This document shows positions 24,936-35,383 of a DNA stretch of 64,000 nucleotides, in pieces. The notes under the pieces are model-generated. The model was not told the origin of the DNA. It saw only the letters and a program-made list of their open reading frames with translations, and did not search any database. This DNA is from Pseudomonas wadenswilerensis (GTDB taxonomy: Bacteria; Pseudomonadota; Gammaproteobacteria; Pseudomonadales; Pseudomonadaceae), in NCBI RefSeq assembly GCF_900497695.1, contig NZ_UIDD01000003.1, forward strand, positions 1 to 64,000, in the 5' to 3' direction. Both the position numbers and the translations under genes were made by a program. Positions within the stretch are counted from its first letter, which is position 1, and the number at the start of each line of letters is the position of its first letter.

Positions 24936-25622
24936 ATGGGTCAGAAAGTACATCCCACTGGCATTCGCCTGGGAATCGTCAAGGAGCACACCTCCGTCTG
25001 GTACGCAGACGGTCGGACTTATGCGGACTATTTGCTCGCAGATCTGAATGTGCGTGAGTACCTCCAAGACAAACTAAAAAGCGCGTCCGTTAGCCGTATC
25101 GATATCCATCGTCCGGCCCAAACTGCACGCATCACCATCCACACCGCTCGTCCAGGTATCGTTATCGGGAAGAAAGGTGAAGATGTTGAGAAACTGCGTC
25201 AGGACCTGACCAAGCAAATGGGTGTGCCTGTGCACATCAACATCGAAGAGATCCGCAAGCCGGAACTCGACGGTATGCTGGTAGCTCAGAGCGTAGCTCA
25301 GCAGCTGGAGCGTCGTGTGATGTTCCGTCGCGCCATGAAGCGCGCCGTACAGAACGCCATGCGCATTGGTGCCAAAGGCATCAAGATCCAAGTGAGCGGT
25401 CGTCTCGGCGGTGCTGAAATCGCACGTACTGAATGGTATCGCGAAGGTCGTGTGCCGCTGCACACCCTGCGTGCCGATATCGACTATGCCACCTACGAAG
25501 CTCACACCACTTACGGTGTGATCGGTGTGAAGGTTTGGATTTTCAAAGGCGAAGTAATTGGTGGTCGCCAAGAAGAACTGAAACCACAAGCACCAGCGCC
25601 TCGTAAAAAAGCTGCTAAGTAA
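24936..25622 (+). CDS. rpsC: 30S ribosomal protein S3
   Basis: S3 lines the mRNA entry channel and has helicase activity together with S4 and S5. The protein is 228 residues from the ATG at 24936 ([13 protein letters not shown]). The KH domain contains [11 protein letters not shown] (about 74-84); the C-terminal domain follows and ends in a lysine-rich tail. Confidence 0.98.
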   Translation: MGQKVHPTGIRLGIVKEHTSVWYADGRTYADYLLADLNVREYLQDKLKSASVSRIDIHRPAQTARITIHTARPGIVIGKKGEDVEKLRQDLTKQMGVPVHINIEEIRKPELDGMLVAQSVAQQLERRVMFRRAMKRAVQNAMRIGAKGIKIQVSGRLGGAEIARTEWYREGRVPLHTLRADIDYATYEAHTTYGVIGVKVWIFKGEVIGGRQEELKPQAPAPRKKAAK

Positions 25623-25634
25623 GGGGTACGCCAA

Positions 25635-26048
25635 ATGTTGCAACCAAAGCGTACAAAATTCCGCAAGCAGATGACTGGCCACAACCGTGGTCTGGCACTG
25701 CGCGGTAGCAAAGTCAGCTTCGGCGAATTTGCTCTGAAAGCTGTTGCTCGCGGTCGTCTCACCGCCCGCCAGATTGAGTCGGCACGTCGTGCTCTGACCC
25801 GTCACGTAAAACGTGGCGGTAAAATCTGGATCCGTGTGTTCCCGGACAAGCCGATCTCCAAGAAGCCTCTCGAAGTGCGGATGGGTAAAGGTAAAGGTTC
25901 CGTGGAGTACTGGGTTGCCCAGATCCAGCCAGGCAAAGTCCTGTACGAGATCGAGGGTGTTTCTGAAGAGTTGGCGCGTGAGGCTTTCGCCCTGGCGGCT
26001 GCAAAGCTGCCTCTCGCCACCTCCTTTGTTAAGCGGACGGTGATGTGA
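25635..26048 (+). CDS. rplP: 50S ribosomal protein L16
   Basis: It contacts A-site tRNA and supports late 50S assembly. The protein is 137 residues, beginning [15 protein letters not shown], with the conserved [10 protein letters not shown] near 25 and arginine 81 region (VRMGKGKGS) present. The stop overlaps the rpmC ATG (TGATG). Confidence 0.98.
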
Positions 26049-26239
26049 TGAAAGCGAATGAACTTCGTGAAAAATCAGCACAGCAGCTGAACGAGCAACT
26101 GCTCGGCTTGCTGCGCGACCAGTTCAATCTGCGTATGCAGAAAGCAACTGGCCAGTTGGGGCAGTCGCACCTGCTCTCGCAAGTTAAGCGTGACATCGCT
26201 CGCGTGAAAACTGTGCTCAACCAGCAGGCAGGTAAGTGA
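26048..26239 (+). CDS. rpmC: 50S ribosomal protein L29
   Basis: A small two-helix protein beside the tunnel exit, neighbour of L23. The protein is 63 residues from the ATG at 26048, which overlaps the rplP stop; a GTG one codon upstream is unlikely. It begins [18 protein letters not shown]. Confidence 0.96.
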
Positions 26240-26241
26240 TC

Positions 26242-26508
26242 ATGGCTGAAGCTGAAAAAACCGTCCGTACGCTGACTGGCCGTGTCGTCAGCGACAAGAT
26301 GGACAAAACCATCACCGTACTGATCGAGCGTCGCGTAAAGCACCCGATCTACGGTAAATACGTTAAGCGTTCGACTAAGCTGCACGCGCACGACGAAACC
26401 AACCAGTGCCATATCGGCGACAAGGTCTCCATCCGCGAGACCCGTCCGCTGGCCAAGACCAAGTCCTGGGCACTGGTTGAAGTTCTCGAACGCGCTGTTG
26501 AAGTCTAA
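26242..26508 (+). CDS. rpsQ: 30S ribosomal protein S17
   Basis: A primary 16S-binding OB-fold protein of the 30S body. The protein is 88 residues from the ATG at 26242 ([19 protein letters not shown]). It carries the KTITV...HPIYGKYV signature (about 25-45). Last gene of the S10 block; rplN follows after 23 bp, with no terminator seen. Confidence 0.97.
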   Translation: MAEAEKTVRTLTGRVVSDKMDKTITVLIERRVKHPIYGKYVKRSTKLHAHDETNQCHIGDKVSIRETRPLAKTKSWALVEVLERAVEV

Positions 26509-26531
26509 GGGCTAAGGGTCGGAGAAATTTT

Positions 26532-26900
26532 ATGATTCAGACTCAATCCATGCTCGATGTGGCCGATAACAGCGGCGCTCGTCGCGTCATGTGCATCAAG
26601 GTTCTCGGCGGTTCGCACCGCCGTTACGCCGGCATCGGTGACATCATCAAGGTAACCGTCAAGGAAGCAATTCCTCGCGGTAAAGTGAAGAAAGGCCAAG
26701 TGATGACTGCTGTTGTAGTCCGCACTCGCCACGGTGTCCGTCGTGCTGACGGCTCCATCATCCGCTTTGATGGCAATGCTGCTGTTCTGCTGAACAACAA
26801 GCAAGAGCCGATCGGCACCCGTATCTTTGGGCCAGTGACCCGTGAACTTCGTACTGAGAAGTTCATGAAGATCGTCTCGCTCGCCCCAGAAGTGCTGTAA
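26532..26900 (+). CDS. rplN: 50S ribosomal protein L14
   Basis: It sits at the subunit interface and receives the silencing factor RsfS. The protein is 122 residues, beginning [18 protein letters not shown]. First gene of what is the spc operon in E. coli; here I see no separate promoter, so read-through from S10 is likely. Confidence 0.98.
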   Translation: MIQTQSMLDVADNSGARRVMCIKVLGGSHRRYAGIGDIIKVTVKEAIPRGKVKKGQVMTAVVVRTRHGVRRADGSIIRFDGNAAVLLNNKQEPIGTRIFGPVTRELRTEKFMKIVSLAPEVL

Positions 26901-26911
26901 GGAGATCCGAC

Positions 26912-27226
26912 ATGCAAAAGATTCGTCGTGACGACGAGATCATCGTGATCGCCGGCAAAGACAAAGGTAAGCGCGGTAAGGTGCTCAAGGTTCTCGCTGA
27001 CGACCGTCTGGTCGTTGGTGGGATCAACCTGGTGAAGCGTCATACCAAGCCTAACCCGATGTCGGGCGTACAGGGCGGTATCGTCGAGAAAGAAGCGCCA
27101 CTGCACGCTTCCAACGTCGCCATTTTCAACGGCGAAACCAACAAGGCTGACCGCGTTGGTTTCAAAGTAGAAGACGGCAAAAAAATTCGTGTCTTCAAGT
27201 CGACCCAAAAAGCGGTTGATGCTTGA
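26912..27226 (+). CDS. rplX: 50S ribosomal protein L24
   Basis: An assembly-initiating 50S protein. The protein is 104 residues with an N-terminal KOW motif ([20 protein letters not shown] within about 7-27). It is 11 bp after rplN, with AAGGAGA in front. Confidence 0.97.
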   Translation: MQKIRRDDEIIVIAGKDKGKRGKVLKVLADDRLVVGGINLVKRHTKPNPMSGVQGGIVEKEAPLHASNVAIFNGETNKADRVGFKVEDGKKIRVFKSTQKAVDA

Positions 27227-27246
27227 ACACTGCTAGGTAGAAGACC

Positions 27247-27786
27247 ATGGCACGACTGAAAGAGATTTACCGGAACGAGATTGCTCCCAAGCTTAAGGAA
27301 GAACTTAAGCTGGCGAACGTGATGGAAGTTCCGCGCGTTACCAAGATCACCCTGAACATGGGTCTGGGCGAAGCTGTCGGCGACAAAAAAGTCATCGAAC
27401 ACGCTGTTGCTGACCTGGAGAAGATCACCGGTCAGAAAGCCGTTGTGACTTTCGCTCGGAAATCCATCGCGGGCTTCAAAGTCCGTGAAGGCTGGCCGAT
27501 CGGCGTTAAAGTTACCCTGCGCCGTGATCGTATGTACGAATTCCTGGACCGCCTGCTGGCGATCTCCCTGCCTCGGGTTCGCGACTTCCGCGGCCTGAAT
27601 GCCAAGTCCTTCGATGGCCGTGGCAACTACAGCATGGGCGTGAAAGAGCAGATCATCTTCCCGGAAATCGACTACGACAAGATCGATGCTCTGCGCGGTC
27701 TGGACATTACCCTGACCACCACTGCCAAGAACGATGATGAAGGCCGCGCTCTGATGCGTGCTTTCAAATTCCCGTTCCGCAACTGA
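27247..27786 (+). CDS. rplE: 50S ribosomal protein L5
   Basis: It binds 5S rRNA and forms a bridge with S13 and P-site tRNA. The protein is 179 residues, with NMGLGEA (about 37-43) and the C-terminal [12 protein letters not shown]. In E. coli the S8 repressor site lies at the start of this gene; I did not verify one here. Confidence 0.98.
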   Translation: MARLKEIYRNEIAPKLKEELKLANVMEVPRVTKITLNMGLGEAVGDKKVIEHAVADLEKITGQKAVVTFARKSIAGFKVREGWPIGVKVTLRRDRMYEFLDRLLAISLPRVRDFRGLNAKSFDGRGNYSMGVKEQIIFPEIDYDKIDALRGLDITLTTTAKNDDEGRALMRAFKFPFRN

Positions 27787-27799
27787 TTGGAGTAGGAAA

Positions 27800-28105
27800 A
27801 TGGCCAAGAAGAGCATGAAGAACCGTGAGCTGAAGCGTCAGCTCACCGTTGCCAAGTACGCCAAGAAGCGTGCCGAGCTGAAAGCGACCATCGTGAACCT
27901 GGAAGCAACTCCAGAAGAGCGTTTTGCCGCCGTCGTAGCTCTGCAGAAGCAACCACGTGACGCTAGCGCTGCGCGCCTGCGTAACCGTTGCCGCATCACC
28001 GGTCGTCCACATGGCGTTTACCGCAAGTTCGGCCTCGGCCGTAACAAGCTGCGTGAAGCAGCAATGCGCGGTGACGTTCCAGGTCTGGTTAAAGCCAGCT
28101 GGTAA
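27800..28105 (+). CDS. rpsN: 30S ribosomal protein S14
   Basis: The 101-residue zinc-independent form: the C-terminal segment [19 protein letters not shown] has lost the CxxC...CxxC pattern of the short zinc form. Start at ATG 27800 ([11 protein letters not shown]). It is followed by a strong hairpin and a promoter-like element, so rpsH onward may form its own unit. Confidence 0.97.
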   Translation: MAKKSMKNRELKRQLTVAKYAKKRAELKATIVNLEATPEERFAAVVALQKQPRDASAARLRNRCRITGRPHGVYRKFGLGRNKLREAAMRGDVPGLVKASW

Positions 28106-28164
28106 GACGTACCGGCAGCGTCCAGGTGGCGGGGGAGCAATCTTCCGACCACCGGCGACCTTGC

Positions 28165-28198
28165 AACGAAACAAGCCCCTTCTGGGGCTTGTTTCGTT
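28165..28198 (+). terminator. Strong hairpin between rpsN and rpsH
   Basis: A perfect 15-bp stem (arms 28165-28179 and 28184-28198, loop TTCT), ending in GTTTCGTTTC. It is in the middle of an otherwise continuous ribosomal operon, so it should act as a partial terminator or processing site. Confidence 0.75.
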
Positions 28199-28217
28199 TC
28201 TGGGAACTGTCTAGAAT
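28189..28217 (+). promoter_or_regulatory. Sigma70-like promoter before rpsH
   Basis: TTGTTT (28189-28194), a 17-bp spacer and TAGAAT (28212-28217). The -35 lies inside the 3' arm of the preceding hairpin. The -10 is the same hexamer as in the S10 promoter. Confidence 0.6.
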
Positions 28218-28314
28218 GACCGGCTCTCCTGAGCCCGGGTTTTTACGTCCGGCGATTTCAGGGGACTGTAGTAGCCGAGAGGCTAATTTTTCTTGTATCA
28301 GGAGCGTCTAGCCC

Positions 28315-28707
28315 ATGAGTATGCAGGACCCGTTAGCGGACATGCTAACTCGCATCCGTAATGCCCAGATGGCTGAAAAGTCCGTCGTAAGCATGCCTTC
28401 GTCGACTCTGAAGGTTGCGGTAGCCAAAGTTCTGAAAGACGAAGGTTACATCGCTGGCTACCAAGTCAGCAGCGAAGTAAAACCATCGCTTTCCATCGAG
28501 CTGAAATACTTCGAAGGCCGTCCGGTCATCGAGGAAGTCAAGCGCGTAAGTCGTCCAGGCCTGCGTCAGTACAAGTCCGTCGAAGAACTGCCGAAAGTAC
28601 GTGGCGGTCTGGGCGTGTCTATCGTCTCCACCAACAAAGGTGTGATGACTGATCGTGCTGCGCGCGCTGCCGGTGTCGGCGGCGAAGTTCTCTGCACAGT
28701 GTTCTAA
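28315..28707 (+). CDS. rpsH: 30S ribosomal protein S8
   Basis: A central-domain 16S-binding protein; in E. coli it is the translational repressor of the spc operon. The protein is 130 residues, beginning [16 protein letters not shown], with the C-terminal [18 protein letters not shown] signature (about 101-118). Confidence 0.98.
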   Translation: MSMQDPLADMLTRIRNAQMAEKSVVSMPSSTLKVAVAKVLKDEGYIAGYQVSSEVKPSLSIELKYFEGRPVIEEVKRVSRPGLRQYKSVEELPKVRGGLGVSIVSTNKGVMTDRAARAAGVGGEVLCTVF

Positions 28708-28719
28708 GGGGGGATAAGC

Positions 28720-29253
28720 ATGTCTCGCGTCGCTAAGAACCCCGTTAAGCTGCCAGCCGGTGTCGAAGTCAAATTCGTCGGCCAACAGCTTTCGGTGAAG
28801 GGTGCCAAGGGCACTCTCGAACTGAACGTTCACTCGTCGGTTGAAATTGTTGAAGAAGCTGGTGAGCTGCGTTTCGCTGCTCGCAATGGCGATCAACAAA
28901 CTCGCGCTATGGCCGGTACTACCCGCGCCCTGGTGAACAACATGGTCCAGGGCGTAAGCCAAGGCTTCGAGCGCAAGCTCCAGCTGGTCGGTGTTGGTTA
29001 CAAAGCACAAGCCAAAGGCACCGTGCTGAACCTGGCACTCGGCTTCTCGCATCCAGTGGATTACGAACTGCCGGCCGGTATCACCGCAGAGACCCCAAGC
29101 CAGACCGATATCCTGATCAAGGGTATCGACAAGCAGCTGGTAGGTCAGGTGGCCGCTGAAATCCGCGACTTCCGTCCACCAGAGCCGTACAAAGGCAAGG
29201 GTGTGCGTTACGCGGACGAAGTCGTCCGTCGTAAAGAAGCCAAGAAGAAGTAG
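28720..29253 (+). CDS. rplF: 50S ribosomal protein L6
   Basis: It lies near the sarcin-ricin loop and the factor-binding site. The protein is 177 residues, two repeated alpha/beta domains; the C-terminal [11 protein letters not shown] signature (about 153-163) is present. It is 12 bp after rpsH and 10 bp before rplR. Confidence 0.98.
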   Translation: MSRVAKNPVKLPAGVEVKFVGQQLSVKGAKGTLELNVHSSVEIVEEAGELRFAARNGDQQTRAMAGTTRALVNNMVQGVSQGFERKLQLVGVGYKAQAKGTVLNLALGFSHPVDYELPAGITAETPSQTDILIKGIDKQLVGQVAAEIRDFRPPEPYKGKGVRYADEVVRRKEAKKK

Positions 29254-29263
29254 GGCCTAGCAA

Positions 29264-29614
29264 ATGACCGACAAAAAAGTTACTCGACTGCGTCGCGCTC
29301 GCAAAGCACGCCTGAAAATGCACGAACTCGAAGTCGTGCGTCTCTGCGTGTTCCGCTCCTCGCAGCACATCTACGCCCAGGTCATTTCGGCCGACGGCAG
29401 CAAGGTTTTGGCCAGTGCCTCGACCTTGGACAAAGAACTGCGTGATGGTGCCACCGGCAACATCGACGCGGCCACTAAGGTTGGCAAGCTGGTAGCTGAG
29501 CGCGCGAAAGCCGCCGGTGTATCTCAAGTTGCCTTTGACCGTTCCGGCTTCAAGTACCATGGCCGCGTCAAAGCGCTGGCTGATGCTGCTCGTGAAGGCG
29601 GGCTGGAGTTCTAA
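29264..29614 (+). CDS. rplR: 50S ribosomal protein L18
   Basis: A 5S rRNA-binding protein of the central protuberance. The protein is 116 residues, with a basic N-terminus ([15 protein letters not shown]) that contacts 5S rRNA and the C-terminal [20 protein letters not shown]. Three bp separate it from rpsE. Confidence 0.98.
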   Translation: MTDKKVTRLRRARKARLKMHELEVVRLCVFRSSQHIYAQVISADGSKVLASASTLDKELRDGATGNIDAATKVGKLVAERAKAAGVSQVAFDRSGFKYHGRVKALADAAREGGLEF

Positions 29615-29617
29615 GTT

Positions 29618-30118
29618 ATGGCAAATAACGATCAAAAGCGCGACGAAGGCTACATCGAGAAGCTGGTTCAAGTTAACCGCGTTGCTAAAACCGTCAAAGG
29701 CGGCCGTATCTTCACTTTCACCGCGTTGACCGTGGTTGGTGATGGTAAAGGTCGTGTTGGCTTCGGCCGTGGCAAGTCGCGCGAAGTACCTGCTGCGATC
29801 CAGAAAGCCATGGAAGCTGCTCGTCGCAACATGATTCAGGTAGACCTGAACGGCACTACTCTGCAGTACGCCACCAAGTCCGCCCATGGCGCGTCGAAGG
29901 TGTACATGCAGCCTGCCTCGGAAGGTACCGGTATCATCGCCGGTGGCGCAATGCGTGCCGTCCTGGAAGTTGCTGGCGTTCAGAACGTCCTGGCCAAGTG
30001 CTATGGCTCGACCAACCCAGTGAACGTGGTTCATGCCACTTTCAAGGGTCTGAAGGCTATGCAATCTCCTGAGTCCATTGCTGCCAAGCGCGGCAAGAGC
30101 GTTGAGGAGATCCGCTGA
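29618..30118 (+). CDS. rpsE: 30S ribosomal protein S5
   Basis: A decoding-fidelity and mRNA-entry helicase protein. The protein is 166 residues, with the loop [12 protein letters not shown] (about 19-30), where spectinomycin-resistance changes fall, unchanged. It ends 2 bp before rpmD. Confidence 0.98.
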   Translation: MANNDQKRDEGYIEKLVQVNRVAKTVKGGRIFTFTALTVVGDGKGRVGFGRGKSREVPAAIQKAMEAARRNMIQVDLNGTTLQYATKSAHGASKVYMQPASEGTGIIAGGAMRAVLEVAGVQNVLAKCYGSTNPVNVVHATFKGLKAMQSPESIAAKRGKSVEEIR

Positions 30119-30120
30119 TC

Positions 30121-30297
30121 ATGGCTACCGTTAAAGTAACGCTGATCAAAAGCACCGCCGGCCGTCTCCCTAACCACAAACTGTGTGTTAAGGGTCTGGG
30201 TCTGCGCCGCATCGGTCACACTGTAGAAGTCCTGGATACTCCCGAGAATCGCGGGATGATCAACAAGGCTTACTACATGCTGCGCGTCGAGGGTTAA
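30121..30297 (+). CDS. rpmD: 50S ribosomal protein L30
   Basis: A small 58-residue protein, beginning [15 protein letters not shown] and ending YYMLRVEG. The signature [14 protein letters not shown] (about 24-37) is intact. It fits exactly between rpsE (2-bp gap) and rplO (3-bp gap). Confidence 0.97.
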   Translation: MATVKVTLIKSTAGRLPNHKLCVKGLGLRRIGHTVEVLDTPENRGMINKAYYMLRVEG

Positions 30298-30300
30298 TCG

Positions 30301-30735
30301 ATGAAACTCAATGATCTGAGTCCAGCGCCGGGTTCCCGTCGCGAGAAGCATCGTCCGGGCCGTGGTATCGGTAGCGGTTTGGGTAAGACTGGTGGCCGCG
30401 GCCACAAAGGTCAAACCTCCCGTTCCGGTGGCACCATTGCTCCAGGCTTTGAAGGCGGTCAACAGCCGCTGCACCGTCGTCTGCCGAAATTCGGCTTCGT
30501 TTCCCTGAAAGCCATGGACCGCGCAGAAGTGCGTCTGTCCGAGCTGGCCAAAGTGGAAGGCGACGTTGTCACCGTGCAATCCTTGAAGGATGCCAACGTG
30601 ATTAACCAAAGCGTACAGCGTGTGAAAATCATGCTGTCCGGCGAAGTTACTCGCGCGGTCACCATCAAGGGTATCGCAGCCACCAAAGGTGCGCGTGCGG
30701 CTATCGAAGCAGCTGGCGGCAAGTTCGAGGAATAA
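30301..30735 (+). CDS. rplO: 50S ribosomal protein L15
   Basis: A late-assembly 50S protein with a long glycine/arginine-rich N-terminal extension (about 10-50) that threads into 23S rRNA. The protein is 144 residues, starting [14 protein letters not shown]. Its stop abuts the secY start directly. Confidence 0.97.
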   Translation: MKLNDLSPAPGSRREKHRPGRGIGSGLGKTGGRGHKGQTSRSGGTIAPGFEGGQQPLHRRLPKFGFVSLKAMDRAEVRLSELAKVEGDVVTVQSLKDANVINQSVQRVKIMLSGEVTRAVTIKGIAATKGARAAIEAAGGKFEE

Positions 30736-32067
30736 ATGGCTAAGCAAGGTGCTCTCTCTTCGCTCGGCAAAGGCGGGATGTCTGAACTCTGGGCTCGTCT
30801 GCGTTTTCTGTTCCTGGCGATCATCGTCTACCGGATAGGCGCACACATCCCAGTTCCAGGTATCAACCCGGACCGGCTGGCGGAACTGTTTCGACAGAAT
30901 GAGGGGACCATTCTTAGCTTGTTCAACATGTTTTCCGGCGGCGCGCTGGAACGGATGAGCATCTTTGCACTGGGGATCATGCCGTACATTTCGGCATCGA
31001 TCATCATGCAGCTGATGACCGCCGTTAGCCCGCAGCTGGAGCAGTTGAAGAAGGAAGGTGAAGCTGGCCGTCGCAAGATCAGCCAGTACACCCGCTACGG
31101 CACCGTTATCCTGGCGCTGGTCCAGGCCATTGGCATGTCCATTGGTCTGGCCGGTCAGGGCGTGGCGTTTTCTGCTGACTTTGGCTTCCATTTCGTTGCG
31201 GTGTCCACTTTCGTGGCCGGCGCGATGTTCATGATGTGGCTGGGCGAGCAGATCACCGAGCGCGGTGTAGGCAACGGTATCTCGATGTTGATCTTCGCAG
31301 GTATCGTCGCCGGTCTTCCGAGAGCAATCGGGCAGTCTTTCGAGTCTGCACGCACAGGCGATATCAATATTTTCGCCCTGGTCGCTATCGGTTTGCTGGC
31401 AGTAGCGATTATCGGTTTCGTGGTGTTCATTGAGCGTGGTCAGCGTCGTATCGCCGTTCACTACGCCAAGCGTCAGCAGGGCCGCAAGGTCTTCGCTGCG
31501 CAGACCAGCCACTTGCCGTTGAAAGTGAACATGGCGGGCGTAATTCCTGCCATTTTCGCGAGCAGCATCTTGCTGTTCCCGGCTTCGCTGGGTGCCTGGT
31601 TCGGTCAGTCCGAAGGTATGGGCTGGTTGCAGGACATCTCGCAGTCGATCGCTCCTGGTCAGCCGTTGAATATTCTGCTGTTTAGTGCAGGGATTATTTT
31701 CTTCTGCTTCTTCTATACGGCGTTGATGTTCAATCCGAAAGACGTAGCGGAAAACCTGAAGAAGTCCGGTGCCTTTATTCCGGGTATCCGTCCGGGCGAG
31801 CAGTCGGCGCGCTACATTGATGGCGTTCTGACCCGCTTGACCATGTTCGGTGCTCTTTATATGACGGCCGTGTGTCTGCTTCCCCAGTTCCTGGTGGTCG
31901 CGGCAAACGTTCCGTTCTACCTTGGCGGGACCTCGTTGCTGATTGTGGTAGTGGTTGTGATGGACTTCATGTCCCAAGTACAATCGCACCTCGTTTCGCA
32001 CCAGTACGAATCCCTGATGAAGAAAGCCAACCTGAAAGGCTACGGTGGCAGCGGTCTGCTGCGCTGA
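30736..32067 (+). CDS. secY: Protein translocase channel subunit SecY
   Basis: The channel for Sec-dependent export and membrane insertion. The protein is 443 residues with ten predicted membrane helices; the first follows [21 protein letters not shown] (about 15-35). The plug region after TM1 and the cytosolic loops that bind SecA and the ribosome (for example [15 protein letters not shown], about 236-250) are present. It is in the usual place inside the spc operon, pairing with secE at 4932. Confidence 0.97.
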   Translation: MAKQGALSSLGKGGMSELWARLRFLFLAIIVYRIGAHIPVPGINPDRLAELFRQNEGTILSLFNMFSGGALERMSIFALGIMPYISASIIMQLMTAVSPQLEQLKKEGEAGRRKISQYTRYGTVILALVQAIGMSIGLAGQGVAFSADFGFHFVAVSTFVAGAMFMMWLGEQITERGVGNGISMLIFAGIVAGLPRAIGQSFESARTGDINIFALVAIGLLAVAIIGFVVFIERGQRRIAVHYAKRQQGRKVFAAQTSHLPLKVNMAGVIPAIFASSILLFPASLGAWFGQSEGMGWLQDISQSIAPGQPLNILLFSAGIIFFCFFYTALMFNPKDVAENLKKSGAFIPGIRPGEQSARYIDGVLTRLTMFGALYMTAVCLLPQFLVVAANVPFYLGGTSLLIVVVVVMDFMSQVQSHLVSHQYESLMKKANLKGYGGSGLLR

Positions 32068-32095
32068 TTGACCCTTAAGGTTCGAGGAGTTGGTG

Positions 32096-32212
32096 ATGAA
32101 AGTTCGTGCATCGGTGAAAAAGCTGTGCCGTAACTGCAAAATTATTCGCCGCGAAGGTGTCGTTCGAGTAATTTGCAGTGCGGAACCACGTCACAAGCAG
32201 CGCCAAGGCTGA
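32096..32212 (+). CDS. rpmJ: 50S ribosomal protein L36
   Basis: A 38-residue protein with the zinc ribbon intact: Cys11, Cys14, Cys27 and His33. This is the zinc-binding form that is replaced under zinc starvation in many bacteria. It begins [11 protein letters not shown], after a strong CGAGGAG ribosome site. Confidence 0.97.
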
Positions 32213-32230
32213 TTGTGATCTGCGCTTCAA

Positions 32231-32256
32231 ACCCAGCAGCTAGTGCGCTGCTGGGT
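32231..32256 (+). terminator. Hairpin between rpmJ and rpsM
   Basis: ACCCAGCAGC (32231-32240) pairs with GCTGCTGGGT (32247-32256), followed by the T-rich TTGATTATTTGTTT. Confidence 0.75.
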
Positions 32257-32284
32257 TGATTATTTGTTTCTACAGCGATATTAT
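32256..32284 (+). promoter_or_regulatory. Sigma70 promoter of the alpha operon
   Basis: TTGATT (32256-32261), a 17-bp spacer and TATTAT (32279-32284). The -35 begins on the last base of the terminator stem. Confidence 0.65.
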
Positions 32285-32343
32285 CTCGCGCCCTATTTCT
32301 TGGCTTCCGGGGCGTAGGTAGCTGTCAATTGGAGTCCCACTGA

Positions 32344-32700
32344 ATGGCCCGTATTGCAGGCGTCAACATTCCAGATAACAAGCACACTGTTATCTCGCTG
32401 ACCTACATCTATGGTGTTGGTCGCACTACTGCACAGAAAATCTGTGCAGACACTGGGGTCAACCCAGCCGCAAAGATCAAGGATCTGAGCGACGAGCAGG
32501 TTGAATCGCTGCGTACTGAAGTTGCGAAGTACATCACCGAAGGTGATCTGCGCCGTGACATCAACATGAAAATCAAGCGGTTGATGGACCTGGGTTGCTA
32601 CCGCGGCCTGCGTCATCGTCGGGGTCTGCCAGTACGCGGTCAGCGTACCAAGACCAACGCGCGTACCCGTAAGGGCCCGCGTAAGCCGATCCGCAAGTAA
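32344..32700 (+). CDS. rpsM: 30S ribosomal protein S13
   Basis: A head protein that forms bridges to L5 and contacts P-site tRNA with its basic C-terminal tail. The protein is 118 residues, with [25 protein letters not shown] signature near 88-108. First gene of the alpha operon. Confidence 0.98.
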   Translation: MARIAGVNIPDNKHTVISLTYIYGVGRTTAQKICADTGVNPAAKIKDLSDEQVESLRTEVAKYITEGDLRRDINMKIKRLMDLGCYRGLRHRRGLPVRGQRTKTNARTRKGPRKPIRK

Positions 32701-32730
32701 TCGCACCAGCGAATCGACAGGAATTTAGAA

Positions 32731-33120
32731 ATGGCAAAACCTGCTGCTCGTCCTCGTAAAAAAGTCAAAAAGACAGTGGTTGATGGCATCGCCCACATCC
32801 ATGCGTCTTTTAACAACACCATCGTGACCATCACCGATCGTCAAGGTAACGCTCTGTCCTGGGCTACCTCCGGCGGTTCGGGTTTCCGCGGTTCCCGCAA
32901 GTCCACCCCGTTCGCTGCTCAGGTAGCTGCTGAACGTGCTGGTCAAGCTGCGCTGGAATATGGTCTGAAGAACCTCGACGTCAACGTCAAGGGTCCAGGT
33001 CCAGGTCGTGAGTCCGCTGTTCGTGCTCTGAACGGCTGTGGCTATAAGATCGCCAGCATCACCGACGTGACGCCAATCCCGCATAACGGGTGCCGTCCGC
33101 CGAAGAAGCGCCGCGTGTAA
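32731..33120 (+). CDS. rpsK: 30S ribosomal protein S11
   Basis: A platform protein near the mRNA exit. The protein is 129 residues, with the conserved [12 protein letters not shown] (about 30-41) and the C-terminal [16 protein letters not shown]. It is 30 bp after rpsM. Confidence 0.98.
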   Translation: MAKPAARPRKKVKKTVVDGIAHIHASFNNTIVTITDRQGNALSWATSGGSGFRGSRKSTPFAAQVAAERAGQAALEYGLKNLDVNVKGPGPGRESAVRALNGCGYKIASITDVTPIPHNGCRPPKKRRV

Positions 33121-33135
33121 TCAGGAGACAGATAA

Positions 33136-33756
33136 ATGGCACGTTACATTGGTCCAAAATGCAAACTGTCTCGTCGTGAAGGCACCGATCTGTTCCTGAA
33201 GAGCGGCGTTCGCGCTCTGGAATCGAAGTGCAACATCGAAGCAGCCCCAGGTATCCACGGTCAGCGCCGCGGTCGTCAGTCCGACTACGGCACCCAGCTG
33301 CGTGAGAAACAAAAAGTTCGTCGTATCTACGGCGTCCTCGAGCGTCAATTCAGCGGTTACTACAAGCAAGCGGCCTCCAAGAAGGGCGCTACTGGTGAGA
33401 ACCTGCTGCAACTGCTCGAGTGCCGTCTGGATAACGTCGTTTATCGTATGGGCTTTGGCGCTACTCGTGCCGAATCCCGTCAGCTGGTTTCGCACAAAGC
33501 GATCAGCGTAAACGGCAAGACTGTAAACGTTCCGTCCTACCAAGTTCGTCCGGGTGACGTGGTCGCGGTTCGCGAGAAGTCGCTGAACCAGCTGCGCATT
33601 GTTCAAGCCCTTGAACTGTGCGCCCAGCGTGGCCGCGTTGAGTGGGTAGATGTGGATGCTGCCAAGAAGTCGGGCGTTTTCAAGAACGTTCCTGCTCGCA
33701 GTGACCTGTCCGCCGACATCAACGAAAGCCTGATTGTCGAGCTCTACTCCAAGTAA
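33136..33756 (+). CDS. rpsD: 30S ribosomal protein S4
   Basis: A primary 16S-binding assembly protein; in E. coli it is the translational repressor of the alpha operon. The protein is 206 residues, with an S4 RNA-binding domain (about 96-156). Only two cysteines lie in the N-terminal region, so the zinc cluster found in some homologues is absent. Confidence 0.98.
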   Translation: MARYIGPKCKLSRREGTDLFLKSGVRALESKCNIEAAPGIHGQRRGRQSDYGTQLREKQKVRRIYGVLERQFSGYYKQAASKKGATGENLLQLLECRLDNVVYRMGFGATRAESRQLVSHKAISVNGKTVNVPSYQVRPGDVVAVREKSLNQLRIVQALELCAQRGRVEWVDVDAAKKSGVFKNVPARSDLSADINESLIVELYSK

Positions 33757-33778
33757 GGGCTAGAAAATAGGTGCATCC

Positions 33779-34780
33779 ATGCAGATTTCGGTAAATGAGT
33801 TCCTGACGCCCCGCCACATCGATGTGCAGGTCGTCAGTCCAACCCGCGCTAAAATCACGCTCGAGCCTCTCGAGCGTGGCTTTGGCCATACCCTGGGCAA
33901 CGCGCTGCGCCGCATCCTGTTGTCCTCCATGCCTGGCTGTGCAGTAGTCGAGGCCGAGATTGACGGTGTACTCCATGAGTACTCGGCAATCGAAGGTGTA
34001 CAGGAAGATGTCATTGAAATCCTGTTGAACCTGAAAGGCCTGGCTATCAAACTGCACGGTCGTGACGAAGTTACGCTGACCTTGTCGAAGAAGGGTTCGG
34101 GGGTGGTTACCGCTGCCGATATTCAGCTGGATCATGATGTCGAGATCGTTAACCCCGATCACGTAATCGCTAACCTGGCGTCCAACGGCGCCTTGAACAT
34201 GAAGCTCACCGTAGCTCGTGGTCGTGGTTATGAACCGGCCGATTCGCGTCAGAGCGATGAAGACGAAAGCCGCAGCATTGGTCGCTTGCAGCTCGACTCT
34301 TCGTTCAGCCCGGTTCGCCGTATCGCATACGTGGTGGAAAACGCCCGTGTCGAGCAGCGTACCAACCTGGACAAGCTGGTAATTGATCTGGAAACCAACG
34401 GTACTCTGGATCCTGAAGAGGCTATCCGTCGCGCTGCAACCATCCTGCAACAGCAGTTGGCTGCGTTCGTCGACCTCAAAGGTGACAGTGAACCAGTGGT
34501 TGTCGAGCAGGAAGACGAGATCGATCCGATCCTGCTTCGCCCGGTTGACGATCTGGAACTGACTGTACGTTCGGCTAACTGCCTTAAGGCGGAAAACATC
34601 TACTACATCGGCGACCTGATTCAGCGTACCGAAGTAGAGCTGTTGAAGACTCCGAACCTGGGCAAGAAATCCTTGACTGAAATCAAGGACGTTCTGGCCT
34701 CCCGCGGTCTGTCCCTCGGCATGCGCCTCGACAACTGGCCGCCTGCAAGTCTTAAGAAGGACGACAAGGCGACTGCCTGA
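33779..34780 (+). CDS. rpoA: RNA polymerase alpha subunit
   Basis: The N-terminal domain (about 1-235, with [22 protein letters not shown] segment near 33-50) dimerises and scaffolds beta and beta'. The C-terminal domain (about 250-325) binds UP elements and activators; its [11 protein letters not shown] segment contains the DNA-contacting arginine. The protein is 333 residues, standard length. Confidence 0.98.
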   Translation: MQISVNEFLTPRHIDVQVVSPTRAKITLEPLERGFGHTLGNALRRILLSSMPGCAVVEAEIDGVLHEYSAIEGVQEDVIEILLNLKGLAIKLHGRDEVTLTLSKKGSGVVTAADIQLDHDVEIVNPDHVIANLASNGALNMKLTVARGRGYEPADSRQSDEDESRSIGRLQLDSSFSPVRRIAYVVENARVEQRTNLDKLVIDLETNGTLDPEEAIRRAATILQQQLAAFVDLKGDSEPVVVEQEDEIDPILLRPVDDLELTVRSANCLKAENIYYIGDLIQRTEVELLKTPNLGKKSLTEIKDVLASRGLSLGMRLDNWPPASLKKDDKATA

Positions 34781-34823
34781 TCGTCGTAATCACCGAACGT
34801 AGTGTTTGGTAAGGAATGAACCC

Positions 34824-35210
34824 ATGCGTCATCGTAAAAGTGGACGTCACCTGAGCCGTACCAGCTCTCACCGTAAGGCCATGTTCCAAAACATGGCGGT
34901 GTCGCTGTTCGAGCACGAGCTGATCAAAACTACTCTGCCAAAAGCCAAGGAACTGCGCCGCGTTGCCGAGCCGCTGATCACCCTGGCCAAGGAAGACAGC
35001 GTTGCTAACCGTCGTCTGGCTTTCGACCGTACTCGTTCGAAAGAAATCGTCGGTAAGCTGTTCAACGATCTGGGCAAGCGCTATGCCACCCGTCAGGGCG
35101 GCTACCTGCGTATCCTCAAGTGCGGCTTCCGCGCTGGCGATAACGCACCTATGGCGTACGTCGAGCTGGTTGATCGTCCTGTCGGTGGCTCGGTTGAAGC
35201 TGCTGAGTAA
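34824..35210 (+). CDS. rplQ: 50S ribosomal protein L17
   Basis: A 50S protein near the tunnel exit. The protein is 128 residues from the ATG at 34824 ([17 protein letters not shown]); the in-frame upstream codons are not conserved. Last gene of the ribosomal supercluster, followed by a strong terminator. Confidence 0.97.
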   Translation: MRHRKSGRHLSRTSSHRKAMFQNMAVSLFEHELIKTTLPKAKELRRVAEPLITLAKEDSVANRRLAFDRTRSKEIVGKLFNDLGKRYATRQGGYLRILKCGFRAGDNAPMAYVELVDRPVGGSVEAAE

Positions 35211-35231
35211 GGCGAACAGTCTGTAACAAGA

Positions 35232-35257
35232 AGCCGGGCCTAGTGCCCGGTTTTTTG
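35232..35257 (+). terminator. Terminator after rplQ
   Basis: GCCGGGC and GCCCGGT pair around a CTAGT loop, then TTTTTT. End of the alpha operon. Confidence 0.92.
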
Positions 35258-35383
35258 TGTCTGCATGTATTGTAATAATCTATTGATATGAATCAGTTAA
35301 TGAATTTGTTGTTGTCATAGTTGTGGTCGATACTCATCCCGAGCCGATTAGCCGGCCGTTCAAGACCGATAGGGAGAGAGAGC

